DNA of 51,640 nt, taken from positions 1 through 51,640 of the forward strand of contig FOLJ01000025.1 in the NCBI GenBank assembly GCA_900112325.1. Direction: 5' to 3'. The position numbers and the translations under genes were made by a program. Shown here piece after piece: positions 1-8,754 of this stretch; the stretch's first letter is position 1, and every line of letters starts with the position of its first letter. This stretch comes from Micromonospora sediminimaris (lineage in GTDB: Bacteria > Actinomycetota > Actinomycetes > Mycobacteriales > Micromonosporaceae). The notes beneath the pieces are model-generated. The model saw only the letters and a program-made list of their open reading frames with translations. It was not told the DNA's origin and did not search any database.

Positions 1-347
1 ACCCCGCCACCCATTCCACCCCGAGCCCCCGACCGCCCAGCAATCTTGGTCCGAAACCGCCCACCCAAGGGCGAAATCGCACCAAGATCGCCAACAGGAA
101 CGGGCGAAACCGGACACACCCGGCACATTCGGACGGGGTCGCCCACGGGCGGGGTGTGGCCCGCCGTGTTCGGCGCAGGGATCAAGCCTGACCGCCCGGA
201 GCCGGGCACGGCGGGCCACACCCCCAACCGCACGCACAGCGCAGCGCGACAGGCCACACCCCAACGACGCCTACAACGCGGACCCACGCCCAAAGCGGAA
301 CCGGCCGGAGATCAGATGATCTCCGGCCGCTCCGATCTGACCATTCG
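1..347. other. Intergenic region downstream of the trehalose-phosphatase/GH15 gene
   Basis: I see no convincing gene here. The region holds the long hairpin repeat at 151-224 (separate entry). It also has a weaker inverted pair, ATCTTGGT at 43-50 and ACCAAGAT at 81-88, separated by 30 nt. Open frames across it are shadows in GC-rich DNA without a recognisable product. The hairpin lies about 125 nt beyond the stop of the minus-strand gene that ends at 348, so it may end that transcript. Confidence 0.5.
151..224. repeat. Hairpin repeat with conserved 26-nt core, copy 1
   Basis: An 18-bp perfect inverted repeat (151-168 with 207-224) encloses a loop that contains a 26-nt core at 175-200, beginning GCAGGGATCAAGCC. 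The same core occurs, identical, at 12318-12343 and, as its reverse complement, at 23160-23185. The stem sequence here (GTGTGGCCCGCCGTG type) differs from the stems of the other copies, yet both arms match each other. Stem pairing can be extended inward with GU pairs. It lies downstream of a gene end, so a terminator role is possible, but a conserved loop suggests a sequence-specific function as well. Confidence 0.85.
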
Positions 348-2954
348 TTACTGCTTGAGCATGTTGTCCAGCAGCAGCGCGCAGCGGATCACCCCGAGGT
401 GGCTGTACGCCTGCGGGTGGTTGCCCAGGCCGCGCTCGGCCAGCGGATCGTACTGCTCGGGCAACAAGCCGGTCGGACCCGCCGTGTCGATCATTTGCAG
501 GAACAGTTCCTCGGCGTCGGTTCGCCGGCCGGTGCGCAGGTACGCCTCGATCAGCCATGCCGTGCAGATGTGGAAGCCGCCCTCGCGGCCGGGCAGGCCG
601 TCGTCCCAGTGGTAGCGGTAGACGACCGGCCCGCTGCGCAGATCCGCCTCGATCTTCAACACGGTGGAGAGGAAGCGGGGGTCGTCGCCGGCCAGCAGCC
701 CGGAGATCCCGATCCAGAGCGACGAGGCGTCCATGTCCTCGTCGCCGTAGGCGACGCTGTACGCCTCGGCGTGCTCGTGCCAGCCGTACTCCAGCACGTT
801 GGCGCCGATCCGGTCGCGCAGCTCCACCCATTCCGGCCGATCCTCGCCGCCGTGCTGGCGTACCACGTGCAGCGCCCGGTCGACTGTCATCCAGCACATC
901 ACTTTGGAGAAGACGTGGTGCCGGGGTGGCAGGCGGGCCTCCCAGATGCCGTGATCCGGCTCGTGCCACCGGCGGCGGACCGCCTCGACCATGTTCTCCA
1001 GCACCCGCCACTCCTCGGCGCGTACCGAGCCGCGTACGTCGGCGGTGGCGGCGATCAGGTCGGCGATCGGGCCGAAGACGTCCAGTTGGAGCTGGTGGTT
1101 GGCGAGGTTGCCGACGCGTACCGGTCGGGATCCGGCGTAGCCGGGCAGGGTGTCGATGACCGCCTCGGCGCCCAGTTCGTAGCCGTCGACCGTGTAGAGG
1201 GGGTGCAGCCGCTCGGGGTGCCCGCCGGTGCGTTCCACGCAGCCGTCCACCCAGCGCAGGAATGCCTCGGCCTCGGTTATCGAGCCCAGGTCGACCAGGG
1301 CCCGGGCGGTCATCGCGGCATCACGCAGCCAGCAGTAGCGGTAGTCCCAGTTGCGGACTCCGCCCAGTTCCTCCGGCAGCGAGGTGGTGGCCGCCGCCAG
1401 GATCGAGCCGCTGGCCTCGTGGCAGAGGCCGCGCAGGGTCAGTGCGCTGCGGGCGACCAGGTCCCGGGCGGTGGTCGGCAGTCGCAGCGAGGCCACCCAG
1501 TCCTTCCAGGGTCGTTCGGCTGCGGCCTGCCGTTCGTGGATGGGCAGCCGGTGGTGTTCCAGGCTGTGCGTACCGAAACGCAGCTCCAGCACCACCTGAC
1601 CACCGAGCGCGGCGAGGTCCACCACCGCCTTGGCGGTCTCGTACCCGCCGTCGTTGCCGACCTCCCACTGCACCCCGGGGGAGTAGAGCGCGACAGGTTC
1701 GTTGGAGCCGAGCACCAGCAGGCCGTCACCGAGCGGCTGAAGCTGCACGGCGACCTGGGCGAACTCCGGCCGGGGCGCGAACTCAAGGCGAACCCGACCG
1801 GTGCCGGTGAGTACCCGGACCAGGGTCGAGTCACCGGAGATGATGGCCGGGCCGTCCGGCGTGGCCTTGGGGTCCGGCTTGTCCAGCCAGTCGGTGACGG
1901 TGAGACCGGACCAGCGGGTCTCCACGGTCATCGTGCCGGAGCGGTAGCGCTGGCCCAGCGGAATGCCGCCGCGTTCGGGTGCGACGCTGAAGTGCCCGGC
2001 CGGGCTGCCGCCGACCAGGTCCGCGAAGATCGCCGCCGAGTCGGGCTTCGGGTTGCACAGCCAGCTCACCTTGGCGTCCGGCGTGAGCAGCGCGACCGTA
2101 CGACCGTTGGCCAGCATCGAGTGCCGCTCGATCGGTACCGCCCGTTCACCGAACAGCCAGTGCCGTCGGGTCTCCAGCAGCAGCCCGAGTGCCCGGGCGG
2201 CCTCGATCGGCTCGGCCACCCGGTAACCGGCCTTGGTCTCGCCGGGGCCGATCTTGATGCCGACATCCGGACCGTGCAGGTTGCCGAAGGCGTTTTCGTC
2301 GGTCACGTCGTCGCCGATGAAGAGCACCGCACTGGCCGAGAGCTGGGTGCGCAGCTGGTCGACGGCGGTGCCCTTGTGGGTGGCCACGACGGAGAGCTCG
2401 ATGACTTCCTTGCCCTGGGTGACGGTGACGTCCGGCCAGGTCGCGGGACCGCTGCGAACCGCGTCGATGGTGGCGGCGGCGATCTGGGGATCCACCCCAC
2501 GGGTGTGCACGGCGACACTTGCCGGCTTGCGTTCCAGTCGGACGCCGGGGTGGGCCGCGGCGATGTCGCGCAGGGCGTCCCGCAGCCGGGTGCGTACGGC
2601 GATCAGCTCGGGGGAGAGCCGCTCGACGAAGCCGATGTCGAATTCGGAACCGTGGCTACCGACCAGGTGGACCTCGCTCGGCAGCCGGGAGAGGGCGGCC
2701 AGGTCGCGCAGCGCGCGGCCGGAGACGACCGCCACGGTGGTCTGTGGCAGCGCCGCCAGGGCCCGCACCGCGGCCACCGACTCCGGCAGCGGTACGGCCT
2801 TGCTGGGGTCCTCCACGATCGGTGCGAGCGTGCCGTCGTAGTCGCAGGCGACCAGGAGTTGGGGTACCCGGGCGATCCGCCCGATGGCGGCGCGTAGTTC
2901 CGGGTCCATCGGGCCCGCGACGGGCGTGACGTTCTCGGTGGACGCCGCGTTCAC
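348..2954 (-). CDS. Bifunctional trehalose-phosphatase / glycoside hydrolase family 15 protein
   Basis: About 868 aa with two enzymes in one chain. The N-terminal third is a HAD-type trehalose-6-phosphate phosphatase (OtsB): motif I is CDYDGTLAP with nucleophile D38 and D40, and the late acidic motif is GDDVTDENAF. The C-terminal two thirds are a GH15 (glucoamylase/trehalase-like) toroid with RNWDYRYCWLRDA and a late LLPEQYDP segment. The phosphatase makes free trehalose from trehalose-6-phosphate. GH15 members hydrolyse alpha-glucosides, some of them trehalose, so the substrate of this half is uncertain. The GTG start at 2954 is chosen because it forms a GTGA overlap with the otsA stop, implying coupled translation; a longer frame runs to 3131 inside otsA but would be an unusual extension. 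Confidence 0.9.
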   Translation of the reverse strand: MNAASTENVTPVAGPMDPELRAAIGRIARVPQLLVACDYDGTLAPIVEDPSKAVPLPESVAAVRALAALPQTTVAVVSGRALRDLAALSRLPSEVHLVGSHGSEFDIGFVERLSPELIAVRTRLRDALRDIAAAHPGVRLERKPASVAVHTRGVDPQIAAATIDAVRSGPATWPDVTVTQGKEVIELSVVATHKGTAVDQLRTQLSASAVLFIGDDVTDENAFGNLHGPDVGIKIGPGETKAGYRVAEPIEAARALGLLLETRRHWLFGERAVPIERHSMLANGRTVALLTPDAKVSWLCNPKPDSAAIFADLVGGSPAGHFSVAPERGGIPLGQRYRSGTMTVETRWSGLTVTDWLDKPDPKATPDGPAIISGDSTLVRVLTGTGRVRLEFAPRPEFAQVAVQLQPLGDGLLVLGSNEPVALYSPGVQWEVGNDGGYETAKAVVDLAALGGQVVLELRFGTHSLEHHRLPIHERQAAAERPWKDWVASLRLPTTARDLVARSALTLRGLCHEASGSILAAATTSLPEELGGVRNWDYRYCWLRDAAMTARALVDLGSITEAEAFLRWVDGCVERTGGHPERLHPLYTVDGYELGAEAVIDTLPGYAGSRPVRVGNLANHQLQLDVFGPIADLIAATADVRGSVRAEEWRVLENMVEAVRRRWHEPDHGIWEARLPPRHHVFSKVMCWMTVDRALHVVRQHGGEDRPEWVELRDRIGANVLEYGWHEHAEAYSVAYGDEDMDASSLWIGISGLLAGDDPRFLSTVLKIEADLRSGPVVYRYHWDDGLPGREGGFHICTAWLIEAYLRTGRRTDAEELFLQMIDTAGPTGLLPEQYDPLAERGLGNHPQAYSHLGVIRCALLLDNMLKQ

Positions 2955-4351
2955 GCTGCCTCCATGTCGGGCACACCGAGTTCGGTGAGGAAGGACTTCG
3001 CCCAGTGCCCCACATCGTGGGTGCGCAGATGGCGTTGCATTGTCCGCATACGGCGACGAGCCTCCGGCTTCTCCACATGCACGGCCCGTAGCAGAGCGTC
3101 CTTGACCGCGTCGGGGTCGTGCGGGTTGCACAGGAACGCCTGACGCAGCTCGGTGGCGGCGCCGGCGAACTCACTGAGTACGAGTGCGCCCCCGTGGTCC
3201 GCCCTTGATGCGACGTACTCCTTGGCCACCAGGTTCATTCCGTCTCGGAGCGGAGTAACCATCATCACGTCGGCGGCGGCGTACATCGCAGCCAGTTCGG
3301 TCCGACTGTACGACTGATGCAGATAATGCACCGCCGGCACGCCAACCCGGCCGAATTCGCCATTAATCCGACCAACCTCGCGCTCAACCTTGACGCGAAG
3401 TGCCTGGTAGTGCTCCACCCGCTCGCGACTCGGTGTGGCGACCTGCACCATAACCGCGTCGGGGACTGTCAACTTTCCGTCAGCAAGCAACTCGCGGAAG
3501 GCCTTGAGGCGCAGTTCGATGCCCTTGGTGTAGTCGAGCCGGTCGACGCCGAGGATGATCGTCCGGGGGTTGCCCAGCTCCTCGCGGATCTCCTTGGCCC
3601 GCGCCTGGATCGCCGGGTCGGCGGCCAACCGCTCCATCTCCTGCGTGTCGATCGAGATGGGGAACGCGCCGGCCTTGACCTGACGGCCGTCCACCTGGAT
3701 CATCTGGCCCTCGTACCGCAGCCCCAGCAGGTGCCGGGCGAGCCGGACGAAGTTCTGCGCGGCGAGCCGCTGCTGGAACCCGACCAGGTCGGCGCCGAGC
3801 AGGCCACGCAGGATCTCGGCGCGGAACGGCATCTGCATGAACAGCTCGATCGGCGGGAACGGGATGTGCAGGAAGAAGCCGATCCGCAGGTCGGGGCGCA
3901 GCTCCCGGAGCATCGCCGGTACCAGCTGTAGCTGGTAGTCCTGGACCCAGACCGTCGCCCCCTCGGCGGCGACCTCCGCAGCGGCCTCCGCGAACCGGGC
4001 GTTGACCAAGCGGTACGCCTCACGCCAGCGGCGCTTGTAGGCGGGCGTCTCGACGGCGTCGTGGTAGAGCGGCCAGATCGTCGCGTTCGACTGTCCCTCG
4101 TAGTAGCGCTCCAGTTCCTCCGCGCTCAGCGGCACCGGATGCAGCCGGATGCCCTCCAGGTCGAACGGTTCGGGGGCCGCGCCGGTGCCGCCTGCCCAGC
4201 CGACCCAGGTGCCCTGGTGTTCGGCGAGAACGGGATGCAGTGCGGTGACCAGCCCGCCAGGGCTGCGTCGCCACTGCCGTCCCTCGGGTGTGCTCACCTC
4301 GTCGACCGGCAGTCGGTTCGCCACTACGACAAAGGAGCTACGGACGGTCAC
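2951..4351 (-). CDS. otsA: Trehalose-6-phosphate synthase
   Basis: 466 aa, GT20 family retaining glucosyltransferase that joins UDP- or GDP-glucose to glucose-6-phosphate to form trehalose-6-phosphate in the cytoplasm. Visible family features are the N-terminal VVVANRLPV strand, the SPGGLVTAL loop, VWVQDYQLQLVP, FFLHIPFPP, GVDRLDYTKGIELR in the donor-binding domain, and LRDGMNLVAKEYVA near the end. The GTG start at 4351 is preceded by GGAGG with a 9-nt spacer, which fits better than upstream codons of the same frame (to 4438). It is followed by the trehalose-phosphatase/GH15 gene with a 4-nt overlap, so synthase and phosphatase are made together; trehalose is an osmo- and stress protectant in actinobacteria. 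Confidence 0.95.
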   Translation of the reverse strand: MTVRSSFVVVANRLPVDEVSTPEGRQWRRSPGGLVTALHPVLAEHQGTWVGWAGGTGAAPEPFDLEGIRLHPVPLSAEELERYYEGQSNATIWPLYHDAVETPAYKRRWREAYRLVNARFAEAAAEVAAEGATVWVQDYQLQLVPAMLRELRPDLRIGFFLHIPFPPIELFMQMPFRAEILRGLLGADLVGFQQRLAAQNFVRLARHLLGLRYEGQMIQVDGRQVKAGAFPISIDTQEMERLAADPAIQARAKEIREELGNPRTIILGVDRLDYTKGIELRLKAFRELLADGKLTVPDAVMVQVATPSRERVEHYQALRVKVEREVGRINGEFGRVGVPAVHYLHQSYSRTELAAMYAAADVMMVTPLRDGMNLVAKEYVASRADHGGALVLSEFAGAATELRQAFLCNPHDPDAVKDALLRAVHVEKPEARRRMRTMQRHLRTHDVGHWAKSFLTELGVPDMEAA

Positions 4352-4693
4352 GATCGGCCACCTCCGGGTGCTGACGGGTCCACCGCGATGAGCGTACTGA
4401 GCGTAGCTGCGGCGTCTGTTCCCCTGTGCCGGACTCACCTACCCGCCCCGAACTCGGCGAACCCTGGACGTGATCATGTTGACAGGTGAGCCGCCCCGAC
4501 CGGCCCCCGGGGCGGTGACGGGCCCCGGTGGACCTGGTCTGGCGGGGCGATGTGGGCGCAGCCCGGCGTACCTGTCAGGATTGACAACGGCGTGCGCGCG
4601 GCCGGCTCCCGGCCGACGGCGACGGACGGCGGCCCTGGCCCGCGTCCGTGGCACGCGAAATCGGCGATCGAAAGCGACGGAGGAGCCCGCACC
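4352..4693. other. Divergent intergenic region between otsA and ettA
   Basis: 342 nt with no convincing gene, holding the promoters of two divergent operons. There is a GC hairpin with CCGCCCC at 4491-4497 and GGGGCGG at 4509-4515. TTGACA hexamers lie at 4479-4484 and 4581-4586, either of which could be a -35 element for ettA; I see no good -10 match downstream. A short palindrome at 4573-4586 is listed separately. Confidence 0.5.
4573..4586. promoter_or_regulatory. Short palindrome with embedded TTGACA upstream of ettA
   Basis: TGTCA-GGAT-TGACA is a perfect 5-bp palindrome about 108 nt before the ettA start, and its right arm forms a TTGACA -35-like hexamer. It could be an operator or simply part of a promoter. 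The call rests on symmetry and position only. Confidence 0.3.
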
Positions 4694-6370
4694 GTGGCCC
4701 AGTTCATCTACGTCCTGGACAAGGCGCGCAAGGCGCACGGCGACAAGGTCGTGCTCGACAACGTGACGCTGAACTTCCTGCCAGGCGCCAAGATCGGGGT
4801 GGTGGGTCCGAACGGCGCCGGCAAGTCCAGCCTGCTCAAGATCATGGCGGGTTGGGATCAGCCGAGCAACGGTGAGGCCCGTCTGATGCCCGGCTTCACC
4901 GTGGGAATGCTCGCGCAGGAGCCGCCACTCAACGACGCCAAGACCGTGCTCGGCAACGTCGAGGAGGCGGTCGCGGAGACGAAGGTCAAGCTGGAGCGGT
5001 TCAACAAGATCGCCGAGCAGATGGCCACCGACTACTCCGACGAGCTGATGGAGGAGATGGGCCGGCTCCAGGAGGAGCTGGACCACGCCGACGCGTGGGA
5101 CATCGACTCCAAGCTCGAACTGGCCATGGACGCGCTGCGGTGCCCGCCGCCGGACGCCGACGTCACCCAGCTTTCCGGTGGTGAGCGCCGCCGGGTCGCG
5201 CTGTGCAAACTGCTGCTGGAGGCCCCCGACCTGCTGCTGCTCGACGAGCCCACGAACCACCTGGACGCCGAGAGCGTGCAGTGGCTGGAGCAGCACCTGG
5301 CCAAGTACGCCGGCACCGTCGTCGCCATCACCCACGACCGCTACTTCCTGGACAACGTGGCCAACTGGATCCTGGAGCTGGACCGCGGTCGCGCCTACCC
5401 GTACGAGGGCAACTACTCCACCTACCTGGAGAAGAAGGCGGCCCGGCTGGCGGTCGAGGGGCGCCGCGACGCGAAGATGAAGAAGCGCCTGGCCGACGAA
5501 CTGGACTGGGTGCGCTCCAACGCCAAGGCTCGGCAGACCAAGTCCAAGGCTCGCCTCGACCGGTACGACGAGATGGCCGCCGAGGCGGAGAAGACCCGCA
5601 AGCTGGATTTCGAGGAGATCCAGATCCCGCCGGGTCCGCGTCTGGGCAACACCGTCATCGAGGCGAACAGCCTGACCAAGGGCTTCGGCGAGCGGGTGCT
5701 GATCGACAACCTCTCCTTCTCGCTGCCGCGCAACGGCATCGTCGGCATCATCGGCCCGAACGGCGTCGGCAAGACCACCCTGTTCAAGACCATCGTGGGG
5801 CTGGAGGAGCCGACCGGTGGCTCGGTCCGGGTCGGCGAGACCGTCTCGCTGTCCTACGTCGACCAGAACCGGCAGGGCCTCGACGGCGACAAGACCGTCT
5901 GGGAGGTCGTCTCCGACGGACTGGACCACCTCATGGTGGGCAAGGTCGAGATGCCCTCGCGGGCGTACATCGCGGCGTTCGGCTTCAAGGGCCCCGATCA
6001 GCAGAAGCCGACCAAGGTGCTCTCCGGCGGCGAGCGCAACCGGCTCAACCTGGCGCTGACGCTGAAGATCGGCGGAAACGTCATCCTGCTCGACGAGCCG
6101 ACCAACGACCTGGACGTGGAAACCCTCTCCAGCCTGGAGAACGCGTTGCTGGAGTTCCCCGGCTGTGCGGTGGTGATCTCCCACGACCGGATGTTCCTGG
6201 ACCGGGTCGCCACGCACATCCTGGCCTGGGAGGGCGACGACGAGGACCCGGCGAAGTGGTTCTGGTTCGAGGGCAACTTCGAGGCGTACGAGAAGAACAA
6301 GGTCGATCGCCTCGGCGCCGAGGCGGCCCGCCCGCACCGGGTGACGTACCGCAAGCTGACCCGCGACTGA
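4694..6370 (+). CDS. ettA: Energy-dependent translational throttle protein EttA (ABC-F)
   Basis: 558 aa, close to the ~555 aa usual for EttA. It is a soluble twin-ATPase ABC-F protein with no membrane segments; the family binds the ribosomal E site and gates the first elongation steps according to energy charge. Seen here are the first Walker A GPNGAGKSS (K44), signature LSGGERRRVALC, Walker B LLLLDEPTNHLD, the arm insertion typical of EttA after the first signature region, the charged inter-domain linker (KMKKRLADELDWVRSNAKARQTKSKARL region), second Walker A GPNGVGKTT, LSGGERNRLNLA and LLDEPTNDLD. The GTG start is preceded by GGAGGAG with an 8-nt spacer. It heads a plus-strand unit with the thioesterase 14 nt downstream. 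Confidence 0.96.
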   Translation: MAQFIYVLDKARKAHGDKVVLDNVTLNFLPGAKIGVVGPNGAGKSSLLKIMAGWDQPSNGEARLMPGFTVGMLAQEPPLNDAKTVLGNVEEAVAETKVKLERFNKIAEQMATDYSDELMEEMGRLQEELDHADAWDIDSKLELAMDALRCPPPDADVTQLSGGERRRVALCKLLLEAPDLLLLDEPTNHLDAESVQWLEQHLAKYAGTVVAITHDRYFLDNVANWILELDRGRAYPYEGNYSTYLEKKAARLAVEGRRDAKMKKRLADELDWVRSNAKARQTKSKARLDRYDEMAAEAEKTRKLDFEEIQIPPGPRLGNTVIEANSLTKGFGERVLIDNLSFSLPRNGIVGIIGPNGVGKTTLFKTIVGLEEPTGGSVRVGETVSLSYVDQNRQGLDGDKTVWEVVSDGLDHLMVGKVEMPSRAYIAAFGFKGPDQQKPTKVLSGGERNRLNLALTLKIGGNVILLDEPTNDLDVETLSSLENALLEFPGCAVVISHDRMFLDRVATHILAWEGDDEDPAKWFWFEGNFEAYEKNKVDRLGAEAARPHRVTYRKLTRD

Positions 6371-6384
6371 CCGGGCGGTCTGTC

Positions 6385-6828
6385 GTGGCTGACCGGTTCG
6401 TCTACCACTGCACCCTGCGCTGGTCGGACCTGGACGCGTACGGCCACGTCAACAACGCCCGCTTCCTCACCCTCTACGAGGAAGCCCGGGTGGCGTTGAT
6501 GTTCGTCGGCGCCCGGGCGAACGGGGTGGGCTCGTTCGCCGAGGGCGTGGTGATCCGTCGGCACGAGGTCGACTACCTGCGCCCGGTGGACTACGCCCTC
6601 GATCGGGCCACCGTCGAGACCGCACCCACGGTGCGGATCGAGCTGTGGGTGGAACAGTTGCGCGCCGCGTCCTTCACCATCGGATACGAGATGTACGACG
6701 GCGAACTGCTCATCAGCCGGGCGCGTTCGGTGCTGGTGCCGTTCGACCTGGCCCGGCAGGTGCCCCGGCGGCTCAGCGAGCCGGAGCGGACGTTCCTGCT
6801 CGGCTACGCCCCGGGAGGTGCGTCGTGA
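6385..6828 (+). CDS. Acyl-CoA thioesterase, hotdog fold (4HBT family)
   Basis: 147 aa, single hotdog domain. The family signature is plain at residues 10-27: W-S-D-L-D-A-Y-G-H-V-N-N-x-x-F-L-x-x-Y-E-E-A-R, with the conserved Asp and the GHVNN turn of 4-hydroxybenzoyl-CoA-type thioesterases. Such enzymes hydrolyse acyl-CoA thioesters; the natural acyl group cannot be read from sequence. It starts 14 nt after ettA (GTG at 6385, weak upstream purine run), so it is probably co-transcribed. Its stop overlaps the next start as GTGA. Confidence 0.85.
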   Translation: MADRFVYHCTLRWSDLDAYGHVNNARFLTLYEEARVALMFVGARANGVGSFAEGVVIRRHEVDYLRPVDYALDRATVETAPTVRIELWVEQLRAASFTIGYEMYDGELLISRARSVLVPFDLARQVPRRLSEPERTFLLGYAPGGAS

Positions 6829-7505
6829 GCGTCGGACACGGCATCGTCGACGTCGCCGACGCGGGGGCGTTCCTGGCCCGGCTCGTCCGGTTGGAGCGCG
6901 CCGCCCTGGTCCGACTGAGGCCGGCCGCTGTCGGCGCGCGTACCGCCCTCTGGGCGCGGCTGCCGTGGGAAGTGCTGGCCGTGCGTACGGTGGCCGGCGC
7001 GGGTCCTGGTGATGTGACGGTCGCCGCCGGGCAGTTGCTCGCCGAATTCGCGGCCGGCCGTGCGGACCTGCCGGCCCGCCGCGACGCGCAGTGGCGGTGG
7101 GCCTTGCCGCCGGCGGTGAGCCGGCGGGTAGAGACGATGCCGGGCGGGGAACTGCGCCGGCTGGCCGAGGCGGCGGCCGGTACCCTGCGCGAGGCGGCCG
7201 AGCACGGCGTCGGCGGCCGGGCGGTGGGGCAGCGGGTGCTCCGCGACGCCCTGCTGGACCACGTGGCGGTGGTGGTCACCCCCGACGACGAGCCTGACCG
7301 TCCGGTGGAGGTGACCCAGCGGATGGTGCAGGGTCTGGTTCGAATGGGTTTCCTCGGTGCCTCCGAGGATTCGGCAGCTGGTGACGGCGTGCAGGTACGT
7401 GCGGCTGGCCGATGGGTCGGATTGGTGGGACCGTACGGAGCCATCTGGTCGCAGAAGGCCACCGATCTTGTCGTGCGGCCATCCGTGACTCATCCGAACG
7501 GCTGA
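6825..7505 (+). CDS. Hypothetical protein co-transcribed with the thioesterase
   Basis: 226 aa, rich in Ala, Arg and Val. I do not recognise a domain. There is no signal peptide or clear membrane segment, so it is probably cytoplasmic; the middle looks helical (QWRWALPPAVSRRVETMPGGELRRLAEAA) and the C-terminus has Gly/Trp-containing strands (GRWVGLVGPYGAIW). The GTG start overlaps the thioesterase stop (GTGA) and follows GGGAGG at 6-nt spacing, so translation is coupled and the reading frame is well supported. Its conserved position behind ettA and the thioesterase is the only functional hint. Confidence 0.75.
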   Translation: MSVGHGIVDVADAGAFLARLVRLERAALVRLRPAAVGARTALWARLPWEVLAVRTVAGAGPGDVTVAAGQLLAEFAAGRADLPARRDAQWRWALPPAVSRRVETMPGGELRRLAEAAAGTLREAAEHGVGGRAVGQRVLRDALLDHVAVVVTPDDEPDRPVEVTQRMVQGLVRMGFLGASEDSAAGDGVQVRAAGRWVGLVGPYGAIWSQKATDLVVRPSVTHPNG

Positions 7506-7701
7506 CCGCTACCCATCCTTCCGGTTTGGTGCTGGCGTTGGGGGGGTGCTTCGTTCCGGCTGTCCGGGTACCGTCCATCCTCGGATCCACCCACTGTAGG
7601 CGACCGGATCCGCTGGGGAGTGAGGTGCGCGAGCGATGCCGTGGTGGTCATGGCGTCCAGGTCCCGCCAGTGGCGGTGACCCGGAAACTCGAAGCAGGAT
7701 C

Positions 7702-8220
7702 ATGGTGGAAGGTACGGTCCGGGTCGGCCCGCCGGCGCCCCGCCAACCGGGCGACGACTGCCCGGCTGCGGAGCGTCCGTTGATCGCCGACATGCCAGCC
7801 ACCGTCGAACAGGTCACCCTGCGTCGGATCTGCGACGCGCTCGACCTGCTCGACGTGCGTTACCTGGCCGACGGCGACGGCAACCTGCTGGCCATGTGGG
7901 AGCGACACGCGGTGCTGGTCACCCTGGAGGGGCCGGAGGACGAGATCCTCGTTTTGCGTGTCCGGCCACACGCGACGGTGCCGCCGGACTGGGCGGACCG
8001 GGCCTACCGGGTGGTCAACGAGTGGAACCACACCCGACGTTTCTGCAAGGCGTACGTGGGTGATCCCACCGAGCGTGGCCAGTTGCCGATCTACGCCGAG
8101 TTGCAGGTCCCGCTGGCGGCCGGTGCCCACGACGCGCTCCTGGTCGAGCTGCTCGACTGTGGTGCCGCCGTGGCCACCAGCTTCGTCGACTGGCTGCACG
8201 ACGAGGGCGCCCTGCTCTGA
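7702..8220 (+). CDS. YbjN domain-containing protein
   Basis: About 172 aa. Residues from roughly 30 to the end match the YbjN / type III secretion chaperone-like fold seen in many actinobacteria: a helix (VEQVTLRRICDALDLLDVRY), two strands with an acidic turn (LADGDGNLLAMWE), strand-rich middle, then NEWNHTRRFCKAYVG and a C-terminal helix ending in a DWLHDE segment. Function is unknown; YbjN proteins are small cytoplasmic folds linked to stress in other bacteria. The ATG at 7702 has AGGA just upstream; the frame is also open from 7636, so the true start is uncertain. The 196-nt gap before it suggests its own promoter. Confidence 0.8.
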   Translation: MVEGTVRVGPPAPRQPGDDCPAAERPLIADMPATVEQVTLRRICDALDLLDVRYLADGDGNLLAMWERHAVLVTLEGPEDEILVLRVRPHATVPPDWADRAYRVVNEWNHTRRFCKAYVGDPTERGQLPIYAELQVPLAAGAHDALLVELLDCGAAVATSFVDWLHDEGALL

Positions 8221-8231
8221 GCGGCGGCAGG

Positions 8232-8256
8232 CCGCCCCGCCGTGGTGGCGGGGCGG
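8232..8256. terminator. Bidirectional hairpin between convergent genes
   Basis: CCGCCCCGCC (8232-8241) pairs perfectly with GGCGGGGCGG (8247-8256) over a 5-nt loop. It lies between the YbjN stop and the stop of the convergent globin gene, the expected place for a shared terminator. There is no clear T-run, as is common in high-GC actinobacteria. Confidence 0.7.
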
Positions 8257-8262
8257 TGGAGG

Positions 8263-8691
8263 TCAGCCGTGGGCGGCCGGGTCCGCCATGTCGTTCACCA
8301 TGAAGTACGCCGCCCGTTCGAGGTAGTTCCACAGCTCCGTGGCCAGGGCCGGAGGCAGGTCGAGGCTGTCGACCGCCCGGCGCATGTGTCGCAGCCAGGC
8401 GTCGCGTTCGGCCGCGCCGATCCGGAACGGGGCGTGGCGCATCCGCAGTCGGGGATGGCCCCGCTGCGCCGAGTAGGTGTTCGGGCCGCCCCAGTACTGC
8501 ATGAGGAAGAGCTGCATCCGGTCGGCGGCCGGGCCCAGATCCTCCTCCGGATACATCGGGCGCAGCAGCGGATCGGCGGCGATGCCGGCGTAGAACTCCT
8601 CGACCAGCCTGCGGAACGTGGGCTCACCGCCGACGGCGTCGAAGAACGTGACCGCTTCGCCGTGGCCTTCGGACTCACCTGCGGGATTCAC
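8263..8691 (-). CDS. glbO: Group II truncated hemoglobin (GlbO-like)
   Basis: 142 aa, typical 2-over-2 globin length. The diagnostic group II stretch is seen: LLRPMYPEEDLGPAADRM, then FLMQYWGGPNTYS, then QRGHPRLRMRHAPF, which carries the proximal haem His region, and AERDAWLRHMRRAVD. Group II globins of actinobacteria bind oxygen and have been linked to terminal oxidases and redox stress. The GTG start at 8691 (protein begins VNPAGESEG) is chosen over an upstream frame to 8736 because the family begins near here and a GGA-containing run lies a few nt before it. Confidence 0.9.
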   Translation of the reverse strand: MNPAGESEGHGEAVTFFDAVGGEPTFRRLVEEFYAGIAADPLLRPMYPEEDLGPAADRMQLFLMQYWGGPNTYSAQRGHPRLRMRHAPFRIGAAERDAWLRHMRRAVDSLDLPPALATELWNYLERAAYFMVNDMADPAAHG

Positions 8692-8754
8692 CGTTCCATC
8701 CTGCCAGGCCCGCCGGGGCGCTCGCCCGGTCGGCACCGGGTTAACGAGGGTGGC

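Noticed and set aside
399..2897. 832-codon open frame on the plus strand
   Set aside because: It is antisense to the trehalose-phosphatase/GH15 gene, which has clear motifs. Long antisense frames are expected from GC-rich third positions; the translation has no domain pattern.
4439..6337. 632-codon open frame on the minus strand
   Set aside because: Antisense to ettA, whose ABC motifs fix the coding strand; the product is a Val/Leu/Gly/Gln mixture without motifs.
7582..7612. CGGATCC / GGATCCG inverted pair before the YbjN gene
   Set aside because: Only 7 bp with a 17-nt loop; expected by chance at this GC content and with no supporting context.
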